Below, in pieces: positions 39,084 to 47,752 of a stretch of 64,000 bases of DNA (position 1 is its first letter; each line of letters opens with the position of its first letter). Location of the stretch: assembly GCA_016929395.1 (NCBI GenBank), contig JAFGIX010000019.1:1-64000 (forward strand). The letters are read 5' to 3'. Made by a program: the position numbers and the translations under genes. Origin of the DNA: Candidatus Zymogenus saltonus (GTDB lineage: Bacteria > Desulfobacterota > Zymogenia > Zymogenales > Zymogenaceae). Under the pieces are notes generated by a model, which was not told the DNA's origin, made no database searches, and saw only the letters and a list, made by a program, of their open reading frames with translations.

Positions 39084-39869
39084 TTGAATCCAATCCAAGG
39101 CCGTGAGGCTAAGAAATTGCGTGACATTTTCGCGAACAGGCTGTATCGAATAGGGCGGGGTGGTCGTGGTCTTGTGCAGTTCACCGTTACCGTCAAGGAG
39201 ACAAACCTGTTAATTCAGGCCGAGGAGGATTTTACCAAGGAAGCTATTGACACCGTCTTAAATCTTCGCGGAAACATTGAGAGCTATATGAAATCTAGGC
39301 CCGAGTTCGCCTCATCCCTCGAACCGATAGAGGCCTATCCCTACGCTCCGAATATCGTCAAGGAGATGATCGAGGATTCGAGGCTTGCCGGGACTGGGCC
39401 GATGGCCGCCGTAGCGGGGGCGATAGCGGAGTTTTTGGCGCGGGCGCTTTCCGATCGTGGGGATGGGAAGAGGGGGGAGGTTATTGTGGAGAACGGCGGG
39501 GATGTCTTTATGATGACCGGAGGTGAGAGGGTCGTCGGCCTTTACGGCAGCGAAATTCTATTTGGCCTCGGAATCAAGATTCCCGCCGCCGATTCGGGGG
39601 AGATGGGCGTCGGCATCTCTTCGTCCTCGGCCCTCTTCGGCGAGTCGTTGAGCTTCGGAAGATGCGAACTTGCAACGGCCGTTGCAGAGAGGGGGGCGCT
39701 TTCGGATGCCGCGGCCACGGCACTCGGAAACATGGTCAGGAGCGAAAGGGATATCGAGGGCGCACTAAAGGAGATTTTGGATATCCCGGGTGTGACGGGG
39801 GGGATTGTGGTGATTGACGGCAGAATGGGGATAAAGGGCGATATTGAGCTTATCGCCCTGAGTGATTAG
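39084..39869 (+). CDS. UPF0280 (ApbE-fold) protein
   Basis: The 261-residue protein belongs to the UPF0280 family related to ApbE flavin transferases. Marks: FTVTVKETNLLIQAEED near 33, SLEPIEAYPYAPNIVKEM near 80, GTGPMAAVAGAIAEF near 105 and VENGGDVFMMTGGE near 137, all at the Mg-FAD pocket of the ApbE fold. Function in this family is not proven; homologues sit near methanogenesis or corrinoid genes in some organisms. Start TTG at 39084 without strong RBS. It stands alone between G-rich and C-rich spacers. Confidence 0.85.
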   Translation: MNPIQGREAKKLRDIFANRLYRIGRGGRGLVQFTVTVKETNLLIQAEEDFTKEAIDTVLNLRGNIESYMKSRPEFASSLEPIEAYPYAPNIVKEMIEDSRLAGTGPMAAVAGAIAEFLARALSDRGDGKRGEVIVENGGDVFMMTGGERVVGLYGSEILFGLGIKIPAADSGEMGVGISSSSALFGESLSFGRCELATAVAERGALSDAAATALGNMVRSERDIEGALKEILDIPGVTGGIVVIDGRMGIKGDIELIALSD

Positions 39870-40129
39870 CTTTTAATAAGGTTGAAAATCGGTAATTTGA
39901 TGATTTGGCCCGAATAACGATGATACAGGGTATCTACGAAATGTCTTTTGGCAACCGCTGTTTTTGAAATACGCGTTCCCTCTAATCCCGAATCGACTAT
40001 ATCATGCTACCAATGCGCTTCGATTCAGCCTTCCCACTCTCCCCCCTTTACATCGTTTCCCTCTTCGCCTTCCCTAAATTATATCGGCTCCAACTTGTGT
40101 TTTACTTTTCCTCTGTTCCGCCCCCGGAT

Positions 40130-40440
40130 TGCATCGATCCAACTTTAAGCCGACCCCTCCTTGCGACAGTCCCAACTTGGGCCGTCCCCCGACTTGAGTC
40201 GCTCCCAAACTTGCCCCACCCCAACTTATGCCACCCCCTGCCGCAACTTGACCTGCCCTAAACCTGCGCCGACCCCCGCTCCAATTTGCGACAATTCCAA
40301 TCCCAGCCTGCATCTCCCCAAAATTGCGATAGCCCCAACTTGCCCTGACCCCCAACTTGCCCTGACCCTCAACTTGCCCCGCTCTAATTTGCGCTAACTC
40401 CCCTTTGCCCTGCTTTAAATCTGCGCCGACCCTCTCCCTG
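40130..40440 (-). repeat. Degenerate 17-bp-unit tandem repeat (CAACTTGCCCTGACC)
   Basis: About fifteen diverged units lie end to end. The last three (40336, 40353, 40370) are near identical 17-mers starting CAACTTGCCC; earlier units vary in length from 15 to 22. On the minus strand it is G-rich and starts just past the stop of the small lipoprotein. The remaining 39870-40129 contains no gene I can support. Confidence 0.7.
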
Positions 40441-40457
40441 TCTGTTGTTCGGTGGAT

Positions 40458-40622
40458 TTACTTTTCGTATCCAATCCCCACGCCGAGACCCACGTTGCCA
40501 CGGGGTGCATCGGTTTTGTAGTAGCCGTAACCGACGTAGGGGTTTGAAGTGGCGCATCCTGAAATGACGAGAATGGCGAATATGGATAGAAGCAGAAAGG
40601 CCAGTTTAATTTTTCTAATCAT
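40458..40622 (-). CDS. Small lipoprotein
   Basis: A 54-residue product has a typical lipoprotein signal: basic start MIRKIK, hydrophobic core LAFLLLSIFAILV and lipobox I-S-G-C with Cys at 23. The mature part is only about 30 residues, Gly/Tyr-rich (PYVGYGYYKT ... NVGLGVGIGYEK), which recalls small entericidin-like or glycine-loop surface peptides, but I assign no family. ATG 40622 is chosen because GGGGGG lies about 7 bases before it; an in-frame start eight codons upstream is possible. Confidence 0.65.
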   Translation of the reverse strand: MIRKIKLAFLLLSIFAILVISGCATSNPYVGYGYYKTDAPRGNVGLGVGIGYEK

Positions 40623-40843
40623 TCTAAAACCCCCCGAATAATTCACTCATAAGTATTTTTATGGTATTAGATTATTATAATTTTATGGTCAAGTCAAGAG
40701 GAAACGTAATAGGTTATAGAAAAATTGGAGGGAGAAGGGGGCTAAAAGGGGTAGGAGAGGGAGAGTTTAAGAAATAGACCGGGACGATGCCCCTCTTCTT
40801 TGTATCAACGGCGGCATGATTAGAGACTCACGGCCCGATTAAC

Positions 40844-41380
40844 TCATTTAGAGTATCTCTTTATCGCCTCCTCCCAAATGCCCTGGCTCTTGAGGATGAA
40901 CTCAACGACCTCCCTGACGGCACCCCTTCCTCCAGGCTTTTCCGTAATAATATCTGCGGTTTTAAGGACCTCGTCGACGGAATCGGCGACGGCGACCGCG
41001 AAGCCTACCAATTTCATCGCCGGTATGTCGATGAGGTCGTCCCCGACGTAGGCCGCATCGCCGCCGGTCAGCCCCGTCTGTTTAAGGATATTCTCTACCG
41101 TTTCCCCCTTTTTGATCGCCCCCTGATAAATGTAGTCTATTGAAAGCTCCCTGGCGCGGTGTTTTACGACCTTGGAGTTCCTCCCCGTCACGATGGCTGT
41201 CTTTATCCCCGCACGGCCCAGCATCTTTATTCCGTGGCCGTCCCTCACGTCGAAGAACTTGGACTCTATGCCTTTGTCATCAATCACGATCCGGCCGTCG
41301 GTCAAGACGCCGTCCACGTCCATGATTAGTATCTTCACCTTTGACGCCCGCTTAAGGGCATCCTTGCTTTTTATTTTCAT
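40844..41380 (-). CDS. kdsC: HAD-IIIA phosphatase, KdsC-like (3-deoxy-manno-octulosonate-8-phosphatase)
   Basis: KdsC removes phosphate from KDO 8-phosphate in lipopolysaccharide core synthesis. The 178-residue C-type cap-less HAD protein has the nucleophile loop MDVDGVLTDG with Asp21 and Asp23, TGRNS near 67 (motif II), Lys in QGAIKKG near 88 and GDDLIDIPAM near 114 (motif III). The start at ATG 41380 has AAGGA 5 bases upstream; a TTG nine codons earlier is less likely. KdsC is also similar to NeuA-associated phosphatases, so substrate is probable rather than certain. It is last in the minus-strand run after the ThyX-like gene. Confidence 0.85.
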   Translation of the reverse strand: MKIKSKDALKRASKVKILIMDVDGVLTDGRIVIDDKGIESKFFDVRDGHGIKMLGRAGIKTAIVTGRNSKVVKHRARELSIDYIYQGAIKKGETVENILKQTGLTGGDAAYVGDDLIDIPAMKLVGFAVAVADSVDEVLKTADIITEKPGGRGAVREVVEFILKSQGIWEEAIKRYSK

Positions 41381-41414
41381 CTGTCCTTTTCCAACGAGTT
41401 TTAACAAATTTTAT

Positions 41415-42923
41415 CTACAGTCTTTTTTTCGTCTCTTCGAACGTGTCCTTTGAGCAGGCGAGGACCGTGCCTATGGGGAAAACCTCCCCCGCCTGCCTTA
41501 CCATCTCCGACGACAGTCTCCTTATGTCCCACTGGGCCGTCTTGTCCATCCTGATCCTTGCGATGTGGTAGAGCTCCCTGAGGTTCAGTGAGATCAGCAG
41601 CCTCAGCCTGTGGGCGTTGGTCAGGATATATGGCGCGGCCTTAGGCGATAGCGCCCTTATCTTTTCGTACACGTCCCTTGTTCCTTCGACGGCCCTTATG
41701 AAATTGTCTTTGAGGCCCGCCTCTACGATCGTCTCCGGGACTTCAACGCCGAGGTCGGGATTGTAGTCCTGTTTTATTATCGTCGCCATCCTGTGGCGTT
41801 TGAGCTGTGCGAAGCAGGAGGAGGATATAATCGCCTCGAAGGTGAGTCCTATCGTCTCAAACTCCCTCATGGCGCGGTCGTAAGACTCCATGTATTTGAA
41901 GGAGGACTTGACAATCTCCTCGACCTTGTCTTTTTCCATCCCCTTGATTGAATTCAGAAGTGTTTCGTGGTCGAGGTTGGTCAAGGGAAAGACCAGCGCC
42001 GCCGCAAGGCGAAACTCCCCGTCCCGTGTGTAATCGACGAGCTTTAAGGACGTGTCTTTTTTCCCCTTGTCGCCCCGGCTTCCTTGCGCGTGTTTTGTGA
42101 ACGATTCACCTATCAGGTCCTTTGTCTTTGTGTCGTAGTCGGTCCCCTTGGTGTATTTTATGACGGAGGGGGCGTAGGGTGAGACGGCGTCGTAGATAGT
42201 CTTGGAGAGCTCGACCGCCTCGTTAAGCCCGCTTGCCGAGAGCCTTCTTAAGGTCATCTCGAGGACCCTGGCGTTTGCGGTCATTCCCATCTGGGTCAGG
42301 GTGGCGAGGGGGACGACGTATCGCGCGTCCTCCTTTGCCCAGCCGTCGAGGGTGACCTTGCCCCTTTTGTCCTCTGCGAGGTCGGGGTGTTTTTTGTGTA
42401 TAAAGGGGAGGAGTTTTTCATAGAGGGTGTGGTACGTCCCGTTTAGGCTCTTGACTGCGTCTCTGAAGGGGGTTTCGAGGCCGGCGTCGACTATCTCCTT
42501 TGGGATAACGTGATCGTCCGTAAGGGTAATGTACCTCTGGGATTTCTCGGTGTATGAGGCGAGCCTCGTCCTCTGTAGCTCCTCGGTAACGAGCCTCGAT
42601 ATCCCGATGATGTCGAGGTTGAAGACGGCGTGCTCCGCCACGGACGAGTGTCCCATGCCGAAGATGATCGATTCGTTTGACCTTCTCGCCTTTTCGACCT
42701 CATCAAGGGCGTTGAGCCTTAACTCGTTTACCGGCCTTGGGTCCCTGCTTATACGGGCGTAGGCCGCGCTGAAGGTCTCCGGGGTCAGCTCTTCGGAGGC
42801 CCCGAACCTGTCGAGGAAGCCTTCAATCTCTTCTTTGTCTCCCCCTATCAGCTTGAGGGCCGCGCCCTTGTATTCGAACAGTCTTTCTTTGTCGACGTTG
42901 AATCCGGAAAGAATGACCTTCAT
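41415..42923 (-). CDS. Tandem-domain ThyX-like protein (flavin-dependent thymidylate synthase family)
   Basis: ThyX converts dUMP to dTMP with FAD, folate and NAD(P)H; known enzymes are about 220-250 residues. This 502-residue protein carries two ThyX-like halves. The first has GHSSVAEHAVFNLDIIGISR near 92 and RTRLASYTEKSQRY near 122, where the signature RHR is RTR. The second half has SSCFAQLKRHRMATIIKQDY near 375, where RHR is kept but the Ser-x-Arg part is changed. Each half may supply part of a joint active site. Whether it still makes dTMP is open; no other thymidylate synthase is in the window. Confidence 0.8.
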   Translation of the reverse strand: MKVILSGFNVDKERLFEYKGAALKLIGGDKEEIEGFLDRFGASEELTPETFSAAYARISRDPRPVNELRLNALDEVEKARRSNESIIFGMGHSSVAEHAVFNLDIIGISRLVTEELQRTRLASYTEKSQRYITLTDDHVIPKEIVDAGLETPFRDAVKSLNGTYHTLYEKLLPFIHKKHPDLAEDKRGKVTLDGWAKEDARYVVPLATLTQMGMTANARVLEMTLRRLSASGLNEAVELSKTIYDAVSPYAPSVIKYTKGTDYDTKTKDLIGESFTKHAQGSRGDKGKKDTSLKLVDYTRDGEFRLAAALVFPLTNLDHETLLNSIKGMEKDKVEEIVKSSFKYMESYDRAMREFETIGLTFEAIISSSCFAQLKRHRMATIIKQDYNPDLGVEVPETIVEAGLKDNFIRAVEGTRDVYEKIRALSPKAAPYILTNAHRLRLLISLNLRELYHIARIRMDKTAQWDIRRLSSEMVRQAGEVFPIGTVLACSKDTFEETKKRL

Positions 42924-42961
42924 ACTTAATATTGCTCCTCAAAATATCTTCGTTTTACTCA

Positions 42962-43825
42962 TTAATATGTGCTTTTTAGTCTCAGTCCGCTTATTACGCC
43001 TATTACGAGAAACATCAGGATAATGGGGATACCGCCGAGGAGGGCGGCAGAGCAGAACTCCGGCCAGTTGGTGGAAAAATCCCCCTCTAAGAAAGACCTC
43101 AATCCCAGGGCCAGGGTGTAGAGCTTCGAGTCTGTCAAGACCACCGCCGCGAGGAGGAAATCGCAGTAGGAGGCGATGAAGTTGAAGGCGAAGGCGACAA
43201 GGAGGATCGGGGCCGTGGTGGGGAGGACGATGGACAGATATATTCTTAAAGGCCCCGCCCCGTCGAGGGTCGCCGCCTCCTCCATTGACCTCGGGACCGT
43301 GTCGAAAAAGCCCTTGATCATCCATGTGGTGAAGGGGATGGCCCCGGCCAGATAGACGAGGACGAGGGCCGTCAGCGTGTCAAGGATTTTGAAGAACTGG
43401 AGTATCTTGTATAAGGCGACGATCGACATGATCCCCGGAAAGAGCTGTACGATAAGGAGGGTCGAGGTCATTACCTCCCTTCCCCTGAAAGCGTACCGGG
43501 AGAGGACCTGGGCGGATAGGGAAGTGAGGACGACGGCAAGAAGGGCGGTCATCCCCGATACGTAGACGGAGTTCTTTATCCAGATAAGGAAGTCGGTCTC
43601 GGCCATGAGCCTGACGTAGTTGTCGAGGGTGAAGCCCTCGGGAAGAAGCCTCCCGGAGTAGAGTTCCCCCCCGGCCGAGAAGGAGACGGACAGGATGAAG
43701 AGGATCGGGATAGAGGAAAAGAGGGCGATAAGGACTATGAAGGAACTCCCCGCTAGAGAGGCGGGAAAGCCCTTCACCGCCTTGGCCCCTGCCACGGTTG
43801 ATTCTATTTCGGTCGCCTTCCTCAT
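42962..43825 (-). CDS. ABC transporter permease, MalG type (carbohydrate uptake CUT1)
   Basis: The 287-residue inner-membrane protein has about six helices. The cytoplasmic EAA loop that docks the ATPase reads EEAATLDGAGPLRIYLSIVL near 205. The N-terminal extension (MRKATEIESTVAGAKAVKGF) is cytoplasmic. It forms the second half of the importer channel with the MalF-type protein encoded 31 bases upstream. CUT1 importers take up oligosaccharides or glycerol-phosphate-like substrates; the sequence does not tell which. No ATPase gene is adjacent, so a shared MsmK/MalK type ATPase elsewhere is needed. Confidence 0.92.
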   Translation of the reverse strand: MRKATEIESTVAGAKAVKGFPASLAGSSFIVLIALFSSIPILFILSVSFSAGGELYSGRLLPEGFTLDNYVRLMAETDFLIWIKNSVYVSGMTALLAVVLTSLSAQVLSRYAFRGREVMTSTLLIVQLFPGIMSIVALYKILQFFKILDTLTALVLVYLAGAIPFTTWMIKGFFDTVPRSMEEAATLDGAGPLRIYLSIVLPTTAPILLVAFAFNFIASYCDFLLAAVVLTDSKLYTLALGLRSFLEGDFSTNWPEFCSAALLGGIPIILMFLVIGVISGLRLKSTY

Positions 43826-43856
43826 TTGGTGGTCTCCTCGATTCTCCTCATCTCTC

Positions 43857-44777
43857 TCAAAATACCTCCTCTCTCCCCCTTCTTATCCACCCGAGATTAT
43901 ACAGGGTAATAATGCCGATGGCAACAAATACGATTACCGCATATGCGGCGGCAAGACCGTATCTCCTGCTCTGGAGGGTGAGCTTGAAGATGTACGAGAT
44001 AATGATGTCCGTCGAGCCGGCGCCGCCTATGCTCCCGGGGCTTGTGGGGCCGCCCGCCGTCAGGAGGTAAATGGCGGTGAAGTTGTTGAACGAGGCGGAA
44101 AATCCCATCACCAGAACAGGTATCATCCGTCTGGTCACAAGCGGAAATGTAAAGGAGGTGAAGATCGCGATCGGACCGGCGCCGTCGATACGCGCCGCCT
44201 CCATCACACCATTGGGGATCGTCCTTATTATTCCTGTGGCCATGGTCGTCATAAACGGTATCCCCAGCCAGACGCTGACCGCGATCACGGAAAGCCTGGC
44301 CAGATTTGGATCCATGAGCCACGGGGTCTTTGAGAGGCCGAGCCGCTCGAGTATGAGATTTATAGCTCCGAAGTTGTAATTGAAGAGCCCCTTCCATATC
44401 AGGATTGTGATGAAGGCCGGCACTACCCAAGGGAGTATCATGAGGGGCAATGCTGTGGCGGATATGAAGCGGGGGGTTCTGGTCAGGGCAGAAGCCGCCA
44501 GGACGCCTATGATAAAGGGGACTGCGATCGATACGACGGAATAGACGACGTTCCACAGCCCCACCCTGAAGAAGTCTGAAACGGGGCTTGTGAAGATGGT
44601 TATGTAGTTAAAAAGTCCCACGAAATCGTAGCTGTCGTAGTGGTAGAGGCTCATGTTCGTGGTTGAGATGTAGACGTTGTAGAGGATGGGCGAGACGGAG
44701 AGGACGAGGAGAAAGAAGGCGATCGGGGCGAGCGTCGAGAATATAAACAGGCCTTCCGTTTTTCTCCCGCTCTTCAT
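43857..44777 (-). CDS. ABC transporter permease, MalF type (carbohydrate uptake CUT1)
   Basis: The 306-residue permease has six predicted helices and the EAA loop GVMEAARIDGAGPIAIFTSF near 192. It begins with the usual MalF-like first helix (FIFSTLAPIAFFLLVLSVSP) and lacks the large periplasmic P2 loop of E. coli MalF, as in most CUT1 systems. The ATG overlaps the stop of the solute-binding protein by 4 bases (ATGA), and the MalG-type gene follows. These three genes form the core of one importer. Confidence 0.92.
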   Translation of the reverse strand: MKSGRKTEGLFIFSTLAPIAFFLLVLSVSPILYNVYISTTNMSLYHYDSYDFVGLFNYITIFTSPVSDFFRVGLWNVVYSVVSIAVPFIIGVLAASALTRTPRFISATALPLMILPWVVPAFITILIWKGLFNYNFGAINLILERLGLSKTPWLMDPNLARLSVIAVSVWLGIPFMTTMATGIIRTIPNGVMEAARIDGAGPIAIFTSFTFPLVTRRMIPVLVMGFSASFNNFTAIYLLTAGGPTSPGSIGGAGSTDIIISYIFKLTLQSRRYGLAAAYAVIVFVAIGIITLYNLGWIRRGREEVF

Positions 44778-46138
44778 TTCTTTATCTCCGAGATTACAGT
44801 CTTGAGGCGCTCCTCCATCGTGCAGAGGGCGTCCTTCGGGGTCGATTTTCCCTCGAGGGTGAGGCTTGCGCCGTCGGCAAAGGCGTCCCAGACAAGCTCG
44901 CCCGCCGGGTCGTTCGGGAAGGGTAGGGAGTCCCCGGCGATTTTCACCGAGGTCTCCAAGGTCGGCTCCCTCTCGTAGTCCTCATCCGTGTAGATTTTCG
45001 GGTTGACCATGACGCGCACTCCCCCGGAGGCCTCGAAGTAAGCCCTCATGTTTTCGGGTCTTAGGAAAAAGGCAACGAACTTCAGGGCGTCCTCCTTTTT
45101 GTCCGAGTAAGCCGAAACGGCGATCCCCATAAGCGTGGATAGGGGGCACCCCCGCCTCCCGTCGGAGAAGGGGGGGATTGGGTAATACCCCACGTCGATG
45201 CCGAGCGACCTGTAGTAGGGGATCAGGTAGGTCCCGTGGATCATCGCCGCCGCCTTCCCCTTGGAGAATAGGTCTGATATGATCGGATACGTGATCCCCT
45301 TGGGGATCAGAGCCGGAGCGCCGCAACGCGACTGCGTCAGGCCTTGCATGAACGTCAGGGCCGAAACACCGCCTTCCGTGCAGAAGCCGAGGTTCCCTGT
45401 GTCGTAACACCCGGCTGCGTTTTCAGCGAAGATATAGGCGCCGTTTGCATCGTAGAATGGGAAGGTGAAGTAGAAGTTAGTCGGGTCGGTCAAAAAGCCG
45501 TAGGTGTCTACCTTCCCGTCGCCGTCCGTGTCCCGGGTGAGATTAGTGGCCGTCTCGATCAGCTCCTCCATCGTATCGGGGACGCTTTTGATAATGCCCC
45601 TGTTGATAACGAGCCCGTAAGACTCCACGGTCAAGGGAACGCCGTAGAGCACCGCGTCTTTCCCCTCCCCGCCGCTCCACGTGAACGCGGAGACGAGGGA
45701 TTCCGGGCAGTCTTTAAGGGACGCCGTGATATTCGCCGATATATTCGATATATCGGTTGTGTCAACATCCATAGGCGCAATATCCATCGCAATCGGCGTT
45801 ATCAGTTTCATCAGCGCCAGGGCCCCAACCGAGGTGTGTGTGATGCTCAGGATGTCCGGTCCCTTCCCTGCCGGGGCGGCGAGCTCCAGCTTCGTCGTTA
45901 TCTCGAATATCCCGATCTCCCTCACGTCGACCGCAATTCCGCTCTCCTCCGTAAACTTCTTCCCGATCAATCTTACGGCCTCCGCCTCTTCACCACTCAT
46001 GGTTACCCAGAAGGTCAGAGTGTCCGTTTCCGTTTCGGGCGCCCTCCTGCAGGAGCTTAAAAAAATTGAGCAGGAGAGGAGACAGATCGCGATTATGGAT
46101 ACGGCTCCCCTAATTTTTGTGCCGTGTATAAAATCCAT
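44774..46138 (-). CDS. ABC transporter solute-binding lipoprotein, family 1 (sugar type)
   Basis: This lipoprotein captures the substrate outside the membrane and delivers it to the MalFG-type permeases. The signal is a type II: IICLL-rich helix and lipobox S-S-C with Cys about residue 30 from ATG 46138. The mature part is a two-lobe SBP: LTFWVTMSGEEAEAVRLIGK near 40, GKGPDILSITHTSVGALA near 95, and a calcium-type loop DTDGDGKVDTYGF near 205 common in this family. The upstream TTG at 46177 would add 13 residues. Substrate unknown. A hairpin terminator lies upstream. Confidence 0.9.
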   Translation of the reverse strand: MDFIHGTKIRGAVSIIAICLLSCSIFLSSCRRAPETETDTLTFWVTMSGEEAEAVRLIGKKFTEESGIAVDVREIGIFEITTKLELAAPAGKGPDILSITHTSVGALALMKLITPIAMDIAPMDVDTTDISNISANITASLKDCPESLVSAFTWSGGEGKDAVLYGVPLTVESYGLVINRGIIKSVPDTMEELIETATNLTRDTDGDGKVDTYGFLTDPTNFYFTFPFYDANGAYIFAENAAGCYDTGNLGFCTEGGVSALTFMQGLTQSRCGAPALIPKGITYPIISDLFSKGKAAAMIHGTYLIPYYRSLGIDVGYYPIPPFSDGRRGCPLSTLMGIAVSAYSDKKEDALKFVAFFLRPENMRAYFEASGGVRVMVNPKIYTDEDYEREPTLETSVKIAGDSLPFPNDPAGELVWDAFADGASLTLEGKSTPKDALCTMEERLKTVISEIKK

Positions 46139-46210
46139 TCGGAACGCTTGAAAAGCCTCCAACAATGTTTTAGCCAACGACTAAAATTCTGATTGAAGAT
46201 AAAAATCTGA

Positions 46211-46243
46211 AAACCGCCTTATAAGTCTATTTCAAGGCGGTTT
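46211..46243 (-). terminator. Hairpin AAACCGCCTT/AAGGCGGTTT upstream of the ABC operon
   Basis: A perfect 10-bp stem (46211-46220 with 46234-46243) and a 13-nt loop. On the minus strand it is followed within a few bases by ATTTTTAT. It probably terminates transcripts coming from the membrane-protein cluster. Confidence 0.6.
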
Positions 46244-46394
46244 ACGGGTCAAGCTTAAAAGGCGGATTCGAGATTTTTTCGGTCTTGATGGGATTGGGGG
46301 ACGAGTGCTGCAGCCTGTGGATTTTAGCGGGGATCCCTTTCTTGACGTTAGTGGGGGCTTCAGGAATCTCTTGTTATGTTAAAGCTAAAGCGAC

Positions 46395-46415
46395 AAAAAG
46401 CCCGCGGCGGCGGGC
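46395..46415 (-). terminator. Rho-independent terminator of the membrane-protein cluster
   Basis: On the minus strand GCCCGC-CGCC-GCGGGC type stem (46415-46400) is followed by TTTTT (46399-46395), about 80 bases after the stop of the 124-residue membrane protein. Confidence 0.8.
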
Positions 46416-46496
46416 ATTCAACATGGACGGTGTCACTGCTTGGGACAGCTTGAGTGGTGATGACCGCTTCCCCGCACCCCGCCCGGGATGAGCCGC

Positions 46497-46871
46497 TCAG
46501 ACGTTTTTGGAGCCGACCCTTTTTAGGATGTAGGCCGTCAGGTAGAGGGCGAAGACGATGATGAGATAGATCATCAGGTAATAAAGAGCCCCCTCGATCT
46601 GTCCCATGACCTTGAAGTTAAGGGCGGTCGGGTTTCCTACCAGGGATTCGTACTTGTAATTGCAGCCGTAGAATTTCCGGGATATCCCCCCGACAAGGAC
46701 CGCGGCTATGGCGAAGAGCTTGATAAGCGTGGAGAGACGCTTCGGGTTGACGGGGATGGATGTAAAGGAGAGAACCTCCTCGATGTTCCTTAAGAGTAAA
46801 AGCGTCAATATGACACCGACTGCGGTTGCGGCGACAAGCCCCAAAACGTAATATGTGAGGACGGTGTTCAT
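46497..46871 (-). CDS. Small membrane protein, related to the neighbour at 47227-47574
   Basis: I do not recognise a named family. The 124-residue protein has three to four hydrophobic helices (about 5-27, 48-64, 90-116), a cytoplasmic basic end, and a loop SRKFYGCNYKYESLVG between helices. Its layout and several positions (RLSTLIKLFAIAAVLVGGIS, then VMGQIEGALYYLMIYLIIVF) match the other membrane protein one gene upstream, so the two look like paralogues. The ATG overlaps the stop of a short upstream frame by 4 bases (ATGA), so it is translationally coupled to it. Confidence 0.65.
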   Translation of the reverse strand: MNTVLTYYVLGLVAATAVGVILTLLLLRNIEEVLSFTSIPVNPKRLSTLIKLFAIAAVLVGGISRKFYGCNYKYESLVGNPTALNFKVMGQIEGALYYLMIYLIIVFALYLTAYILKRVGSKNV

Positions 46872-46978
46872 TTAATGGCCCTTTTTGGGTCGATGGATAG
46901 GAGGTCTTTCATGCTTTTTGTCGGTATAAATATCTGATTTGCATACGTCATATGATATATTCCCAATATGAGTATCAC
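46868..46978 (-). CDS. Short coupled frame, possibly a truncated YcxB-like/PH-type domain
   Basis: A 36-residue frame starts at a GTG that has AAGGAG five bases upstream, and its TGA overlaps the next gene's ATG. The peptide (GIYHMTYANQIFIPTKSMKD ...) resembles the last strand-helix of a YcxB-like domain. The frame stays open about 20 codons upstream of the GTG with sensible residues (RIKGKDILYGFQGDG), then meets a stop and a purine-rich tract. It is probably a remnant of a longer gene, perhaps still translated to couple the next gene. Confidence 0.45.
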   Translation of the reverse strand: MILILGIYHMTYANQIFIPTKSMKDLLSIDPKRAIK

Positions 46979-47095
46979 TCCATCTCCTTGAAATCCGTAA
47001 AGAATGTCCTTTCCCTTTATCCTGTCGACAGATAAAAAATCATATCAAATCGCTGTCTATGTTGGAAAAGGACAAGCGACAACCTGACAAGACGA

Positions 47096-47170
47096 TCAGC
47101 CCTTCCCCTTCTTTTCCCTTTATCCCCTTTCCTTTCTCCCTCCTTTCCTCCCTTCTTCCCGCCTCCTTTG
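47096..47170 (-). repeat. Purine-rich tract (minus strand) downstream of 47227-47574
   Basis: A long GA/GGGA-rich stretch on the minus strand (CTTCCC/CCTTTCC on the plus) without coding features. It follows the membrane-protein gene as other G-rich tails do in this window. Confidence 0.5.
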
Positions 47171-47226
47171 TGGAGCATCCCCTTGATGCGCGTGTTTTAG
47201 AGGTCGCTTGAACCTTTCCCGGCAGG

Positions 47227-47574
47227 TCACTTCTTCTTGGCGCCGATTGCCCACCCGATGAGGAAGACGGAAAAGAGAATCAAGAAAACCCAGAGCAGCC
47301 TAAAGAGCATGGCCTCGAGCTGATCCACCACGGCCCAGACGAGGACGAGCTTATCTTCCTTGGCGCTTTCCGGATAGGTGTTGGACAAGGCCCCGGATAC
47401 CGATGAAAGGATTATAACCGTATAGACTATCCTTGCCCAGAATTTTTGAACCTGTGATTCCGAAAAGAGGGTGCCGATGAAGGATTTTAAGCCGCCCCTG
47501 AAGATAAGACACAGGAGGATGCCGAAGAGTGCGGATAGTGCGGCTACTGTAAGGTAAATGTTGAAGATATTCAT
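47227..47574 (-). CDS. Small membrane protein, paralogue of 46497-46871
   Basis: The 115-residue protein has three helices (about 3-25, 44-62, 86-110) and a Lys-rich C-terminus (GAKKK). The pattern of helix, WARIVYTVIILSSVSGALS, polar loop with NTYPESAKED, then VDQLEAMLFRLLWVFLILFS parallels the 124-residue neighbour downstream, suggesting gene duplication. No family recognised. GGAG precedes the ATG at good spacing. A small XRE regulator gene lies about 180 bases upstream on the same strand. Confidence 0.6.
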   Translation of the reverse strand: MNIFNIYLTVAALSALFGILLCLIFRGGLKSFIGTLFSESQVQKFWARIVYTVIILSSVSGALSNTYPESAKEDKLVLVWAVVDQLEAMLFRLLWVFLILFSVFLIGWAIGAKKK

Positions 47575-47752
47575 TTTATTTCTCCAAAGGATTCAAACAG
47601 AAATAGAATTACGAAGCTCAACGGATATTATTAAACATAGCCCCGAAATCGGAAAGCGCTCTCTCTAAATTAAAGTAATATCGCAACCGCATGGTGAGGT
47701 TACAAAGAAGATGAAACACCATTCAAGCAGTTAAAGGGATCAAAGGGAAAAT

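Noticed and set aside
46285-46491. 68-codon plus-strand frame
   Set aside because: Overlaps a minus-strand terminator; composition is not protein-like and no RBS is present.
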